Positions 1-6,157 of a DNA stretch of 7,059 nucleotides are shown here, in pieces. Source of the stretch: Chlamydiota bacterium (GTDB lineage Bacteria > Chlamydiota > Chlamydiia > Chlamydiales > Criblamydiaceae); assembly GCA_021772365.1 (NCBI GenBank), contig JAJFMC010000230.1, forward strand, positions 1 through 7,059, read 5' to 3'. Positions within the stretch are counted from its first letter, which is position 1. Each line of letters opens with the position of its first letter. The translations under genes were made by a program, and so were the position numbers. The notes beneath the pieces are model-generated. The model had not been told where the DNA came from and did no database searches. It was given only the letters and a program-made list of their open reading frames with translations.

Positions 1-448
1 GTTTATTTTTCAAAAGTGGAAATAATTCTTCTTCCGTCGAACCTGGGTAGGTGGAACTTTGAAGCACGATCAGCTGATGAGGTTTTGAGTACTTTAACAC
101 TGTTTGAAAAGCTTTTCTAAGACATGAAAGGTCGGGAATTCGATACTCATCCAGGGTTGTTGGAACGCAGATGATCAAAATATCACAATCTTGTAGAATA
201 GTATCTTCTGAAGATATTGTGAAAGATTCTAAATCCATTATATGAAAAAGATTTTCAAGATCAAGATAATTTGTGGGGTTGATATGGTTCTTAAGGTCGT
301 TTATTCTATTGGGATCCTTATCATACCCTCGTAGAGAGAACCCAACTTTCCCAAAGGTGTCAAGGATAGATAATCCAATGTACCCTAAGCCAATGACACC
401 AATGGTAGCTTTTGCCTGATCTATTTTCTCTTCTAATTTACTAACCAT
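1..448 (-). CDS. Nucleotide-sugar 6-dehydrogenase (UDP-GlcNAc/UDP-hexose dehydrogenase family), N-terminal part; 3' end beyond window
   Basis: Only the first 149 residues are visible; the gene runs off the left edge. An NAD-binding Rossmann fold starts at once: GVIGLGYIG at residues 17-25 is the dinucleotide-binding loop and GYDKDP (41-46) follows the second strand. CVPTTLD (94-100) and SSTYPGSTEE (131-140) are family signatures. The STYPG-TEE form resembles the WbpA/TviB-type UDP-N-acetylhexosamine dehydrogenases more than the Ugd/TuaD type. The family oxidises C6 of an NDP-sugar to the uronic acid with two NAD+; its catalytic Cys lies in the missing part. The ATG at 446-448 is chosen because an in-frame TAG (455-457) lies just upstream and AAGGA (459-463) sits 10 nt before it. 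That TAG is the stop of the glycosyltransferase gene, 6 nt away, so the two are probably translationally coupled. The substrate is inferred. Confidence 0.9.
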   Translation of the reverse strand, partial: MVSKLEEKIDQAKATIGVIGLGYIGLSILDTFGKVGFSLRGYDKDPNRINDLKNHINPTNYLDLENLFHIMDLESFTISSEDTILQDCDILIICVPTTLDEYRIPDLSCLRKAFQTVLKYSKPHQLIVLQSSTYPGSTEEELFPLLKNK

Positions 449-454
449 AGTAAC

Positions 455-1891
455 CTAGTCCTTATTGTACTCTTCAGTACTTTTTATGAACTTTTTTTGA
501 ATTATTTTATTATCTTCTTTAATAATTTTATACCTGTCGAAGAAGCTCCTAAAGCCATTTGCTCTCCATAGTAGTGTCAACTGTCGATACCCAAAATTTT
601 CTAGTAAGGCATAACCAATCAGCTTCAAAGTGCCTCTATATGTAGGGTATTTCCTGTAGCTTAGCTCTTCGATCATCAAACAAAATAGAGAGAAGATCAT
701 CGTCAATCCCCAACTCACCAGTAGTAATAAGCATATATAGTGCCAACCTATAATACCCAGAAGGACCCCAACAAAAACATAAATATACCCTAATATCTCT
801 ACTAACGGTTCAAAGGCTTCTCCAAAAACAGCTACAGGGTAAACGAACATTCCAAATGCCCCATATCGATGGTTGAAAAACATTTTCTTGTGAAACCAAA
901 GAGACTCAAGTAGTCCTCGATGCCACAACATTCTCTGGAGGGAAAGCCTTTTATAAGTACTGGGTCCTTCCGACCAAGCTACCGGTTCAGGTAGATAGGT
1001 GATTTTATAAGGGATGTTAGCCTCCTGGTAAAATCTGTGGAGACGCATGATGATCTCTAAGTCATTAGCAAATGTTGGAGCATAGCCCTTGATATTCATC
1101 ACGGCTTCCCTAGAAAACACCGCAAACGCTCCGGCAATACAATAATTTCCTCCTGTGTAATTCCACCCTTGTCGCATGAGAAAAGACCGTAAATATTCAA
1201 GGGTTTGCATAGTCGGAAAGTAGTTTTTCGGGAATTTTTCAGTGGATATCGTTCTGTTTACTAATAAGCAGTTGTTACTAATTCTTACGCCTGCTCCCAC
1301 GGCAATCGTTTCAGGATGCGTAAGAATGGGCCTTATGGCTGATTCAAATTCACCATCATCGATAATTGTGTCTGCATCAATTGTTATAAAATAAGGAGTG
1401 TTACAAGCATTTAACCCGGCATTTAATGCGTCATATTTTGTTCCATTTTCTTTGTCGATGACTATGAGATTGGAGTGTGTAGTGCTTTTATAAAGACCTC
1501 TTATAGGTTTTGAGGGTAACTTCTGAGGAAAATGAATGGGCATAGTCTTCAAAGCAAATGTCTCATTTAGCAGGTCAAAAGTATCGTCGTCAGAACCATC
1601 ATTAATCACGACAATTTCTTTATAGCGATAAGAGAGTGAAAGTAGTGTCTCTACACATTTCACAATCTCTGTTGGTTCGTTATATACAGGAACCAGAAAT
1701 GTTAACTCAGGTAATGAGTTCGATCGTAAGATACTTGTAGAGTCTTCCTTATGTTGCTCCTGAATTCTTTTGGCCGTATTGTAGGATCCTAATGATGTAA
1801 CGATTGCATAGACGAAGTTCACAAGGCCAAAGTATATCAGGAAAAATATCCCCAATGCCCAATAATAATATTCAAATGTTTCTCCCATCAT
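455..1891 (-). CDS. Membrane-bound family-2 glycosyltransferase (processive polysaccharide synthase type)
   Basis: A 478-aa GT2 enzyme. An N-terminal membrane segment (about 9-34) is followed by a GT-A catalytic domain: FLVPVYNEP (65-73), IVVINDGSDDD (93-103, nucleotide-binding Asp98), the metal-binding IDAD (171-174), and NDLEIIMRL (276-284), where Asp277 matches the catalytic base of the usual E-D motif. QRMLW (319-323) occupies the acceptor/product-binding Q-x-x-R-W position, but with Leu for Arg. Three or four hydrophobic segments follow (about 345-408). This layout matches NodC/PgaC/HasA-like inner-membrane enzymes that use cytosolic NDP-sugars to extend or export a glycan. The start overlaps the stop of the HEAT-repeat gene by one base (TAATG). 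A second ATG follows directly, so initiation may use either Met. The downstream NDP-sugar dehydrogenase likely supplies an acidic sugar precursor. Family is secure; product and processivity are inferred. Confidence 0.92.
   Translation of the reverse strand: MMGETFEYYYWALGIFFLIYFGLVNFVYAIVTSLGSYNTAKRIQEQHKEDSTSILRSNSLPELTFLVPVYNEPTEIVKCVETLLSLSYRYKEIVVINDGSDDDTFDLLNETFALKTMPIHFPQKLPSKPIRGLYKSTTHSNLIVIDKENGTKYDALNAGLNACNTPYFITIDADTIIDDGEFESAIRPILTHPETIAVGAGVRISNNCLLVNRTISTEKFPKNYFPTMQTLEYLRSFLMRQGWNYTGGNYCIAGAFAVFSREAVMNIKGYAPTFANDLEIIMRLHRFYQEANIPYKITYLPEPVAWSEGPSTYKRLSLQRMLWHRGLLESLWFHKKMFFNHRYGAFGMFVYPVAVFGEAFEPLVEILGYIYVFVGVLLGIIGWHYICLLLLVSWGLTMIFSLFCLMIEELSYRKYPTYRGTLKLIGYALLENFGYRQLTLLWRANGFRSFFDRYKIIKEDNKIIQKKFIKSTEEYNKD
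459..463 (-). promoter_or_regulatory. Ribosome binding site of the nucleotide-sugar dehydrogenase gene, inside the glycosyltransferase 3' end
   Basis: AAGGA on the minus strand, inside the last codons of the glycosyltransferase, 10 nt before the dehydrogenase ATG. Its position means a ribosome finishing the upstream gene covers the site, which fits coupled translation. Confidence 0.5.
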
Positions 1892-2937
1892 TAAAGACCT
1901 TCACTGAATTGTAACGCATATTGCGCGGCTTCATAAGCATTTGCGTTGGTAGACTGATTTTGTGCTTTCAATGTGTTTATCCCTATCTCACCAAATTTCT
2001 CAAGTGATAATGCTGCTTGTATCCGAACATGTAAGTCGTTATCAGATAAGCTTTTTTCGAGGGGTGCGATCGTTTCAGGTGAATAAAACTGCGAAAGCCC
2101 TTTAGCAGCCTCCGCACGGATATCGCAGTCGCTATCACTAAGTGCCTCAATAAGTTTTTGATGAGAGTCATCCTGGGGATTGTGTGCGTATATTCTACAT
2201 GCAGCCAGTCGGAGTTTAGCATTTTCCGAGTAGAAATCTTTGTCCAAAGAAAGTTGCGAAAGAGAAAGGTATGAATGTTCAAGAACATCGAGGCAGGCAA
2301 TATGAAATGAAGGGGCTTTATCAAGTGTTGCAAACTCTTCGATCCATAATAGAACATTCTCACTACCGGTCAGTAACAGATCTCTAAAGAAGTAATAGCC
2401 GTAATCTTTTTTCTTGCTCCTTTGTTGCAGAATTTTATAAACCCCATCTTTTAGTTCATTCTGCACAGCAACAATTGAAGCAATGCTACTGACAAGAAAC
2501 ACCTTATCATCCATCAATTTTAATACGATTGCTTCGTCTTCGGAATAAGAGGTGAGTGCGAACACCCTTGCTGAAAAATTCCTTTTTACCCAAGAGCGGC
2601 TTTTTGACCATTTTCGAGCTTTAACAATTAAGTGCTTACGTGAAACTTCATTCTTGAGTTCGTGCCAATAACCACCTTTGAAGCGGTGGCTGAATGCTTC
2701 TAATACACTTAATAATGTTGTGAGTGAATGGAAATTTTTTAGACGGAATTGTTGGTTAAATGGGGTATTATGAACTAAACAGCTGGTGAGTTCTTCAGAA
2801 AGTTGCTTATATTGGCGAGAAGAATATTTATAGCGGATAGTGAAAAATGCTTTTCCAACTAGAATGATTAATAAAAGGATGGTGACGACAATAACTTCTA
2901 GGATGAAGAAAATAAACATCATGTTTCCTGAATTCAT
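1891..2937 (-). CDS. Membrane-anchored HEAT-repeat protein
   Basis: 348 aa. One strongly hydrophobic N-terminal segment (about 7-31) is followed by a basic stretch (RYKYSSRQYK), predicting a signal anchor with the bulk of the protein in the cytoplasm. The C-terminal half is alpha-helical with HEAT/Armadillo-type repeats. The clearest are LIEALSDSDCDIRAEAAKGL (262-281) and PLEKSLSDNDLHVRIQAAL (292-310). Degenerate copies occur near 122-160 (SARVFALTSYSEDEAIVLKL) and 240-255. HEAT solenoids bind proteins and have no catalytic activity, so a scaffold or adaptor role is inferred, perhaps linking the receiver protein to the membrane glycosyltransferase. It lies 22 nt after the receiver gene and overlaps the glycosyltransferase start by 1 nt. 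The start ATG has AAGGA about 10 nt upstream. The middle region (about 60-230) matches nothing I recognise. Confidence 0.8.
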   Translation of the reverse strand: MNSGNMMFIFFILEVIVVTILLLIILVGKAFFTIRYKYSSRQYKQLSEELTSCLVHNTPFNQQFRLKNFHSLTTLLSVLEAFSHRFKGGYWHELKNEVSRKHLIVKARKWSKSRSWVKRNFSARVFALTSYSEDEAIVLKLMDDKVFLVSSIASIVAVQNELKDGVYKILQQRSKKKDYGYYFFRDLLLTGSENVLLWIEEFATLDKAPSFHIACLDVLEHSYLSLSQLSLDKDFYSENAKLRLAACRIYAHNPQDDSHQKLIEALSDSDCDIRAEAAKGLSQFYSPETIAPLEKSLSDNDLHVRIQAALSLEKFGEIGINTLKAQNQSTNANAYEAAQYALQFSEGL

Positions 2938-2959
2938 CGTAATTCTTTCCTTTCAAGAG

Positions 2960-3346
2960 TTACTCTTTCCAGTTGATTAACGAGTGGATTTTTTCCACAA
3001 GAACGTTTAAATTAAAGGGTTTAGTGATGTATTCTACTGCCCCTCTGTGTAATCCATCTACGACATCTTTTTCTGAAGAAAGAGAGGAAATAATGACTAC
3101 AGGAATCTTATGTCCATACAACTTAGTAATTTGGTCGAGAACTTTGAGGCCTTCCATGTCGGGAAGCATTCGTTCAATCATAACCAGGGAAATATCACTC
3201 ATGTTTTCTGAATTATTGATAAATGCCAGGGATTCTTTGCCTGTGGAGAAACCTACCAATGAGATGTCCATCGGCATAAATACCGATATTAGAATGTCTT
3301 GTAATTCGCTATCGTCATCGATGTAAAGCAATTTGGCTGATTTCAC
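2960..3346 (-). CDS. Stand-alone response-regulator receiver (REC) domain protein with Glu at the phosphorylation site
   Basis: About 128 aa, one CheY-like domain with no output domain. From the GTG at 3344-3346, the acidic pocket is DDD at 10-12, the Thr/Ser switch is Ser87 (VVIISSLS) and the conserved Lys is 109 (ITKPF). The phospho-acceptor is replaced: LVMIERMLPDMEG puts Glu58 (codon GAA, 3173-3175) where family members have Asp. The rest of the fold looks intact, including MLPDMEG and GAVEYITKPF. Glu here often mimics the phosphorylated state, so the protein may be locked on or work without a kinase; that is inference. The longest reading begins at GTG 3350-3352, but GGAGG (3353-3357) touches that codon, leaving no spacer, while the GTG six nt downstream has normal spacing. 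It is the first gene of the polysaccharide cluster; with no DNA-binding domain, it likely acts by protein contact. Confidence 0.9.
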   Translation of the reverse strand: MKSAKLLYIDDDSELQDILISVFMPMDISLVGFSTGKESLAFINNSENMSDISLVMIERMLPDMEGLKVLDQITKLYGHKIPVVIISSLSSEKDVVDGLHRGAVEYITKPFNLNVLVEKIHSLINWKE

Positions 3347-3352
3347 ATGCAC

Positions 3353-3357
3353 CCTCC
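3353..3357 (-). promoter_or_regulatory. Ribosome binding site that decides the REC gene start
   Basis: GGAGG on the minus strand. Three start-like codons follow: GTG with 0 nt spacing, an out-of-frame ATG with 4 nt spacing that is immediately followed by TGA, and an in-frame GTG with 6 nt spacing. Only the last combines normal spacing with the REC frame. Confidence 0.7.
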
Positions 3358-3379
3358 AAAAAGGAACGTTTAGATGTCT

Positions 3380-3393
3380 GTAAATTTATTTTT
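3380..3393. repeat. 14-bp direct repeat, copy A (GTAAATTTATTTTT)
   Basis: Identical to the sequence at 3500-3513, exactly 120 bp away. Both copies lie in the non-coding spacer upstream of the REC gene, and this one is about 25 nt from its ribosome binding site. The sequence is AT-rich, so chance similarity is possible. It could be a regulator site or an AT-rich promoter element. Confidence 0.4.
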
Positions 3394-3499
3394 AACTCAA
3401 GAGAGGGGGCATAGCAACGAAAAAAGTTTAAAAAACTGCTTTAAATATTTATGCAATTCCTTCTAAACCTTTTTATAAATAAACAAATTGAAGGTTTTG

Positions 3500-3513
3500 G
3501 TAAATTTATTTTT
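3500..3513. repeat. 14-bp direct repeat, copy B (GTAAATTTATTTTT)
   Basis: Second copy of the repeat at 3380-3393. It lies between the end of the 498-aa gene and the REC gene. I found no convincing -35/-10 pair in this spacer. A short hairpin AGTTT-TTT-AAACT followed by TTTT (minus strand, 3437 down to 3421) is too weak to call a terminator. Confidence 0.4.
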
Positions 3514-3519
3514 TATTCG

Positions 3520-3542
3520 ATTGAGTCTATTCATAGCTCAAC
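3520..3542 (-). terminator. Small hairpin just after the 498-aa gene (weak terminator or 3'-end stem)
   Basis: TTGAG (3521-3525) pairs with CTCAA (3537-3541), and CTA (3527-3529) pairs with TAG (3534-3536), with a one-base bulge and a four-base loop. It begins 3 nt past the stop codon of the minus-strand gene. In that direction the stem is followed by an A-rich run, not a T-run, so it is not a standard intrinsic terminator. Read-through into the REC operon remains possible. Confidence 0.25.
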
Positions 3543-3544
3543 TC

Positions 3545-5041
3545 CTATACCTTATAGCGAGAGGGGACATCGTAGAGAATCTCTTCCATACGTTTTTTTA
3601 TATTAGAAATTTCTTTTTGAATTACTTCCTCTTCTTTTGAAGGGTGCTTTAGAAACTTCTGAAGTTGCTTTCTTAGTGCCTTTAGCTCTTTCTCCCGCCA
3701 TTTGTTCACCGACCGGTAAACGTCCCAACCTAGGGTGTGAGGGTGATGTAACGACGCTTTCTCAGGATCGAATATTTCCCAAAACGAACTAATGTGGGGT
3801 TTAACTGGAAGGTTCCCGCCGTTGATCACCGTCGGGTCATTCTTGGTAGCACCTAAGCAAATTAAGATAATGTTGATAAATACTGCGGCTACGACATTAC
3901 AAATTTTCTTGATGAATTCAGGGACAAATGGTGCAATAGCATCGATAACTTTTTCAATAGGCGTTGGAGTGATAAACCTCCAAAGCCTTTTTTTTGTTGG
4001 AAAATGGATTCCTGCCATTCCTGCGATTTTATTCACATACTGCGTGCAGTTGATGCCAATAGCTTGAAACAGCTCTTCGTCCTTGTGTTTGTCTTCTTCA
4101 ACTTGACACTTGATCTTCTCAAAAATTTCTTCATTTATACCATATTGGATGGTGTGGATATTACAAGGGTAAACCTCACTTAGATCGGGCTGCATCAAGT
4201 GACCTTTCTTCACCTTAAAGGGCTCATTAAAATTATCAAGAATACCGGATTTCTCGGGCCTATATAATCCAATACTATAAATTTCACCTGTAGGTGTTTT
4301 TAAGCGGAACCAAGAGTGGTCACCGGTCTTTTGCGGAGTACTTTTGTTACAGGTGCAAACCTCTAAGACCCAACGTTTCCCCCATTTGTCAGGATCGTCA
4401 TACCTGTATGGCGTGAACTCTTTCCAGTGGTACATGTCCTTATTTTGGATGCCTTTAGGACCATACACCCATGGCTGGATAGGTTGGCTTTTCGGTGTAG
4501 TTAGAGAAGTCGCCAAGATATTATTCACATCAGCCCATGGCACCAACTCGTTTTCAGACATTATCTTTAGCTCGTAAGTGTTCGGATGTACTTCCAGCTC
4601 ATGACCATAGTGGCGTATATAATGATACAAATAGTTATCGGATGCAAATTCGTAAAAACCGGGGTTAGCATCGAACGCTTTGATAGGGATAGCCAACCTT
4701 GATGCTAGAAGCTGACGTTGTAATCTGTCGACGCAAGGTGTTCGGTTTAACTGTTTGCTAATCTTTCGGTAGAATTTTTTTGCTGTTTTTACCTCGATGC
4801 TATTTTCCGCAGAATCTATACTGCTATGGCAAGTATGGTAAAGCGTACTTGTTAGACTGTCAGCAATACGTGCGAGGCGATTTTTTCTGTAATCATCAGA
4901 ACTGATTTCTCGGAGGTAGCCTGTATTCCCTGAAAAATTAGCTCGGTACTTTCCACCTTCAATTATTTCGATAGACAACGGCATGTCATTGTCAATTCCC
5001 AATTGCACATACGATAACTGCCGTTTTGTAAGTATACTCAT
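3545..5041 (-). CDS. Unrecognised 498-aa protein with possible permuted papain-like (LRAT/NlpC-P60-type) core and a hydrophobic segment
   Basis: I do not recognise this gene as a named family. Residues 1-230 show no clear motif and no signal peptide. The centre has GDHSWFRLKTPTGEIYSIGLY (240-260), then GINCTQYVNKIAG (329-341). A His on a beta strand followed about 90 residues later by an Asn-Cys at the start of a helix is the order of catalytic residues in circularly permuted papain-like enzymes such as LRAT/HRASLS (NCEHFV) and YaeF/YiiX; His242 and Cys332 are the candidates. A hydrophobic stretch follows (about 381-398, VVAAVFINIILICLG), then a soluble tail ending in a charged, probably coiled-coil helix (446-488). 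A membrane-tethered hydrolase, amidase or acyltransferase is possible, but this is inference from short motifs. The ATG at 5039-5041 has only a weak upstream AGG. It is separated from the REC operon by about 200 nt. Confidence 0.75.
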   Translation of the reverse strand: MSILTKRQLSYVQLGIDNDMPLSIEIIEGGKYRANFSGNTGYLREISSDDYRKNRLARIADSLTSTLYHTCHSSIDSAENSIEVKTAKKFYRKISKQLNRTPCVDRLQRQLLASRLAIPIKAFDANPGFYEFASDNYLYHYIRHYGHELEVHPNTYELKIMSENELVPWADVNNILATSLTTPKSQPIQPWVYGPKGIQNKDMYHWKEFTPYRYDDPDKWGKRWVLEVCTCNKSTPQKTGDHSWFRLKTPTGEIYSIGLYRPEKSGILDNFNEPFKVKKGHLMQPDLSEVYPCNIHTIQYGINEEIFEKIKCQVEEDKHKDEELFQAIGINCTQYVNKIAGMAGIHFPTKKRLWRFITPTPIEKVIDAIAPFVPEFIKKICNVVAAVFINIILICLGATKNDPTVINGGNLPVKPHISSFWEIFDPEKASLHHPHTLGWDVYRSVNKWREKELKALRKQLQKFLKHPSKEEEVIQKEISNIKKRMEEILYDVPSRYKV

Positions 5042-5073
5042 ATCATCGAACCTATATTTTTAAATCGATGTCG

Positions 5074-5103
5074 ATTATTCCTTGGAATTTGATTTCATTG
5101 CAA
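5074..5103 (-). promoter_or_regulatory. Candidate promoter for the 498-aa gene
   Basis: On the minus strand, TTGCAA (5098-5103) is followed after 18 nt by AATAAT (5074-5079), a fair sigma70-like pair. Transcription would start near 5067, giving a leader of about 25 nt before the ATG. It is back to back with the stronger promoter of the neighbouring plus-strand gene. Confidence 0.4.
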
Positions 5104-5116
5104 GCATGAGAATCAT

Positions 5117-5144
5117 TTGTTAGAAATTCCTTTTCTAGTATAAT
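5117..5144 (+). promoter_or_regulatory. Strong sigma70-type promoter for the Bax inhibitor-1 family gene
   Basis: TTGTTA (5117-5122) and a perfect TATAAT (5139-5144) are 16 nt apart. Transcription would begin about 5151. This lies after the upstream GTG at 5146, so that codon cannot start the protein in this transcript, and it supports the ATG at 5176. Confidence 0.75.
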
Positions 5145-5163
5145 TGTGGAAAACATAAACCGT

Positions 5164-5169
5164 AGGAGG
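5164..5169 (+). promoter_or_regulatory. Ribosome binding site fixing the Bax inhibitor-1 gene start
   Basis: AGGAGG with a 6-nt spacer (AAACCC) before the ATG at 5176-5178. This near-ideal site selects the 249-aa protein over a reading 10 residues longer from the GTG at 5146. Confidence 0.85.
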
Positions 5170-5175
5170 AAACCC

Positions 5176-5925
5176 ATGCGTTCTTCAAATCCAGCTTTTG
5201 GAAGAAATGCCTTTTCACCAACCTTTGGTATGGCATCAGATACTGAAATGATGACCGTACAAGGCGTAATTTTTAAAACAATTCTCTGCTTACTTTGCCT
5301 GATGCTCTCAGCAGGTTGGGTGTGGATGCAGTTCTATAAGTCCGGCGGTAACGTTTCTGCTATCTCTCCCTATCTGTGGGGTGGCGTAATTGGTGGTCTT
5401 ATCATTGCGATGATGACGATTTTCAAGCCTCAGTGGGCGCCTATTACAGCACCATTATATTCTTTTGTTGAAGGACTCGTCGTTGGCGGACTCTCTTCGA
5501 TGTTTGAAGCCGCATACCCGGGGATCGTTATTCAAGCCGTTAGCTTGACCTTTGGAACTCTATTCGTGATGCTCACTGCATACTCTACAGGTTTTATTAA
5601 AGTGACAGAACGGTTTAAGTTAGGTGTCATCGCTGCTACAGGTGGAATTGCACTGTTCTATTTTCTTAGCATCATGCTGAGTTTTTTCGGCATATCCATG
5701 CCACTAGTCTACAGTAGTACACCTTTCGGCATACTGTTCAGTCTTTTCGTAGTGGCTATCGCAGCATTAAACCTCGTTATCGACTTCGATATGATAGAAC
5801 AAGGTGCAAATCGAGGAGCGCCGAAATATATGGAATGGTATGCTAGCTTCGCTCTAATGGTCACACTGATTTGGCTATATATCGAATTCCTCAGACTCCT
5901 ATCAAAAATCCAAAGCCGTAACTAA
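5176..5925 (+). CDS. Bax inhibitor-1 / YccA family integral membrane protein
   Basis: 249 aa, the usual length of the family. A short N-terminus (MRSSNPAFGRNAF) of the kind seen in one bacterial BI-1 subgroup is followed by seven hydrophobic segments, roughly 30-52, 65-83, 92-112, 117-139, 148-172, 182-206 and 221-243. Family hallmarks are FVEGLVVGGLSSMFE (97-111), the acidic NLVIDFDMIEQG (199-210) in or after the sixth segment, and GAPKYMEWYASFALMVTLIWLY (214-235) leading into the last. BI-1 relatives such as BsYetJ are pH-sensitive calcium-leak channels using paired Asp residues; here the last segment carries Glu237 (YIEFLRLL), so the acidic pair may be Asp203 or Asp205 with Glu237. YccA of E. 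coli instead modulates FtsH. Which role applies is not shown by the sequence. The gene appears to be a single transcription unit with its own promoter and terminator. Confidence 0.92.
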   Translation: MRSSNPAFGRNAFSPTFGMASDTEMMTVQGVIFKTILCLLCLMLSAGWVWMQFYKSGGNVSAISPYLWGGVIGGLIIAMMTIFKPQWAPITAPLYSFVEGLVVGGLSSMFEAAYPGIVIQAVSLTFGTLFVMLTAYSTGFIKVTERFKLGVIAATGGIALFYFLSIMLSFFGISMPLVYSSTPFGILFSLFVVAIAALNLVIDFDMIEQGANRGAPKYMEWYASFALMVTLIWLYIEFLRLLSKIQSRN

Positions 5926-5936
5926 AACTCTTACCG

Positions 5937-5970
5937 CCTATGCCCTTTCAGGGCATAGGTATTTAATTTA
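5937..5970 (+). terminator. Hairpin terminator after the Bax inhibitor-1 gene
   Basis: CCTATGCCCT (5937-5946) and AGGGCATAGG (5950-5959) form a perfect 10-bp stem with a 3-nt TTC loop, 11 nt past the stop codon. The tail TATTTAATTTAA is T-rich but interrupted, so termination is likely but may be partial. Confidence 0.75.
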
Positions 5971-6157
5971 ACTTGATCATGGATGACATGCTGATTTTCC
6001 ACTAAAAGGATTCTGTACCGTTCCACGGTTTTCAGGTGTGTTTCGGTAAAGAGGTCCAAGGTTCCACTCCATTTTTTCTTTGGAAATTCTCCATTATATC
6101 GTAGAACGGCGCAGAGTCTTCTTACGTAAAAATGGTGTTTTTTTTATTTTATTAGAG
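5971..6157. other. Non-coding spacer with little recognisable content
   Basis: No open frame with a ribosome binding site is visible on either strand. The only structures noted are a small hairpin ACCGT-TCC-ACGGT (6017-6029), followed by TTTTC, an 8-bp palindrome TTACGTAA (6122-6129) and a T8 run (6138-6145). The spacer together with the regulatory region that follows is unusually long for this compact window, so a small RNA or degraded sequence cannot be excluded. Confidence 0.4.

Noticed and set aside
1983..2363. 126-codon open frame within the HEAT-repeat gene in another minus-strand frame
   Set aside because: It overlaps the well-supported HEAT-repeat frame entirely and looks like a frame shadow.
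2973..3326. 117-codon open frame on the plus strand, opposite the REC gene
   Set aside because: It lies wholly antisense to a clear receiver domain, has no ribosome binding site, and its translation shows no family resemblance.
3792..4577. Two plus-strand frames (91 and 77 codons) opposite the 498-aa gene
   Set aside because: They are antisense to a long continuous frame and lack ribosome binding sites and domain signals.
5146..5175. A 10-residue longer start (GTG) for the Bax inhibitor-1 gene
   Set aside because: The GTG overlaps the region just after the TATAAT box and would lie upstream of the expected transcript start. The AGGAGG site is correctly spaced only for the ATG at 5176.
6045..6075. 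GGTTCCACTCC resembles a tRNA T-arm
   Set aside because: The flanks do not form the T-stem, and no acceptor, D or anticodon arms can be built from the surrounding bases.
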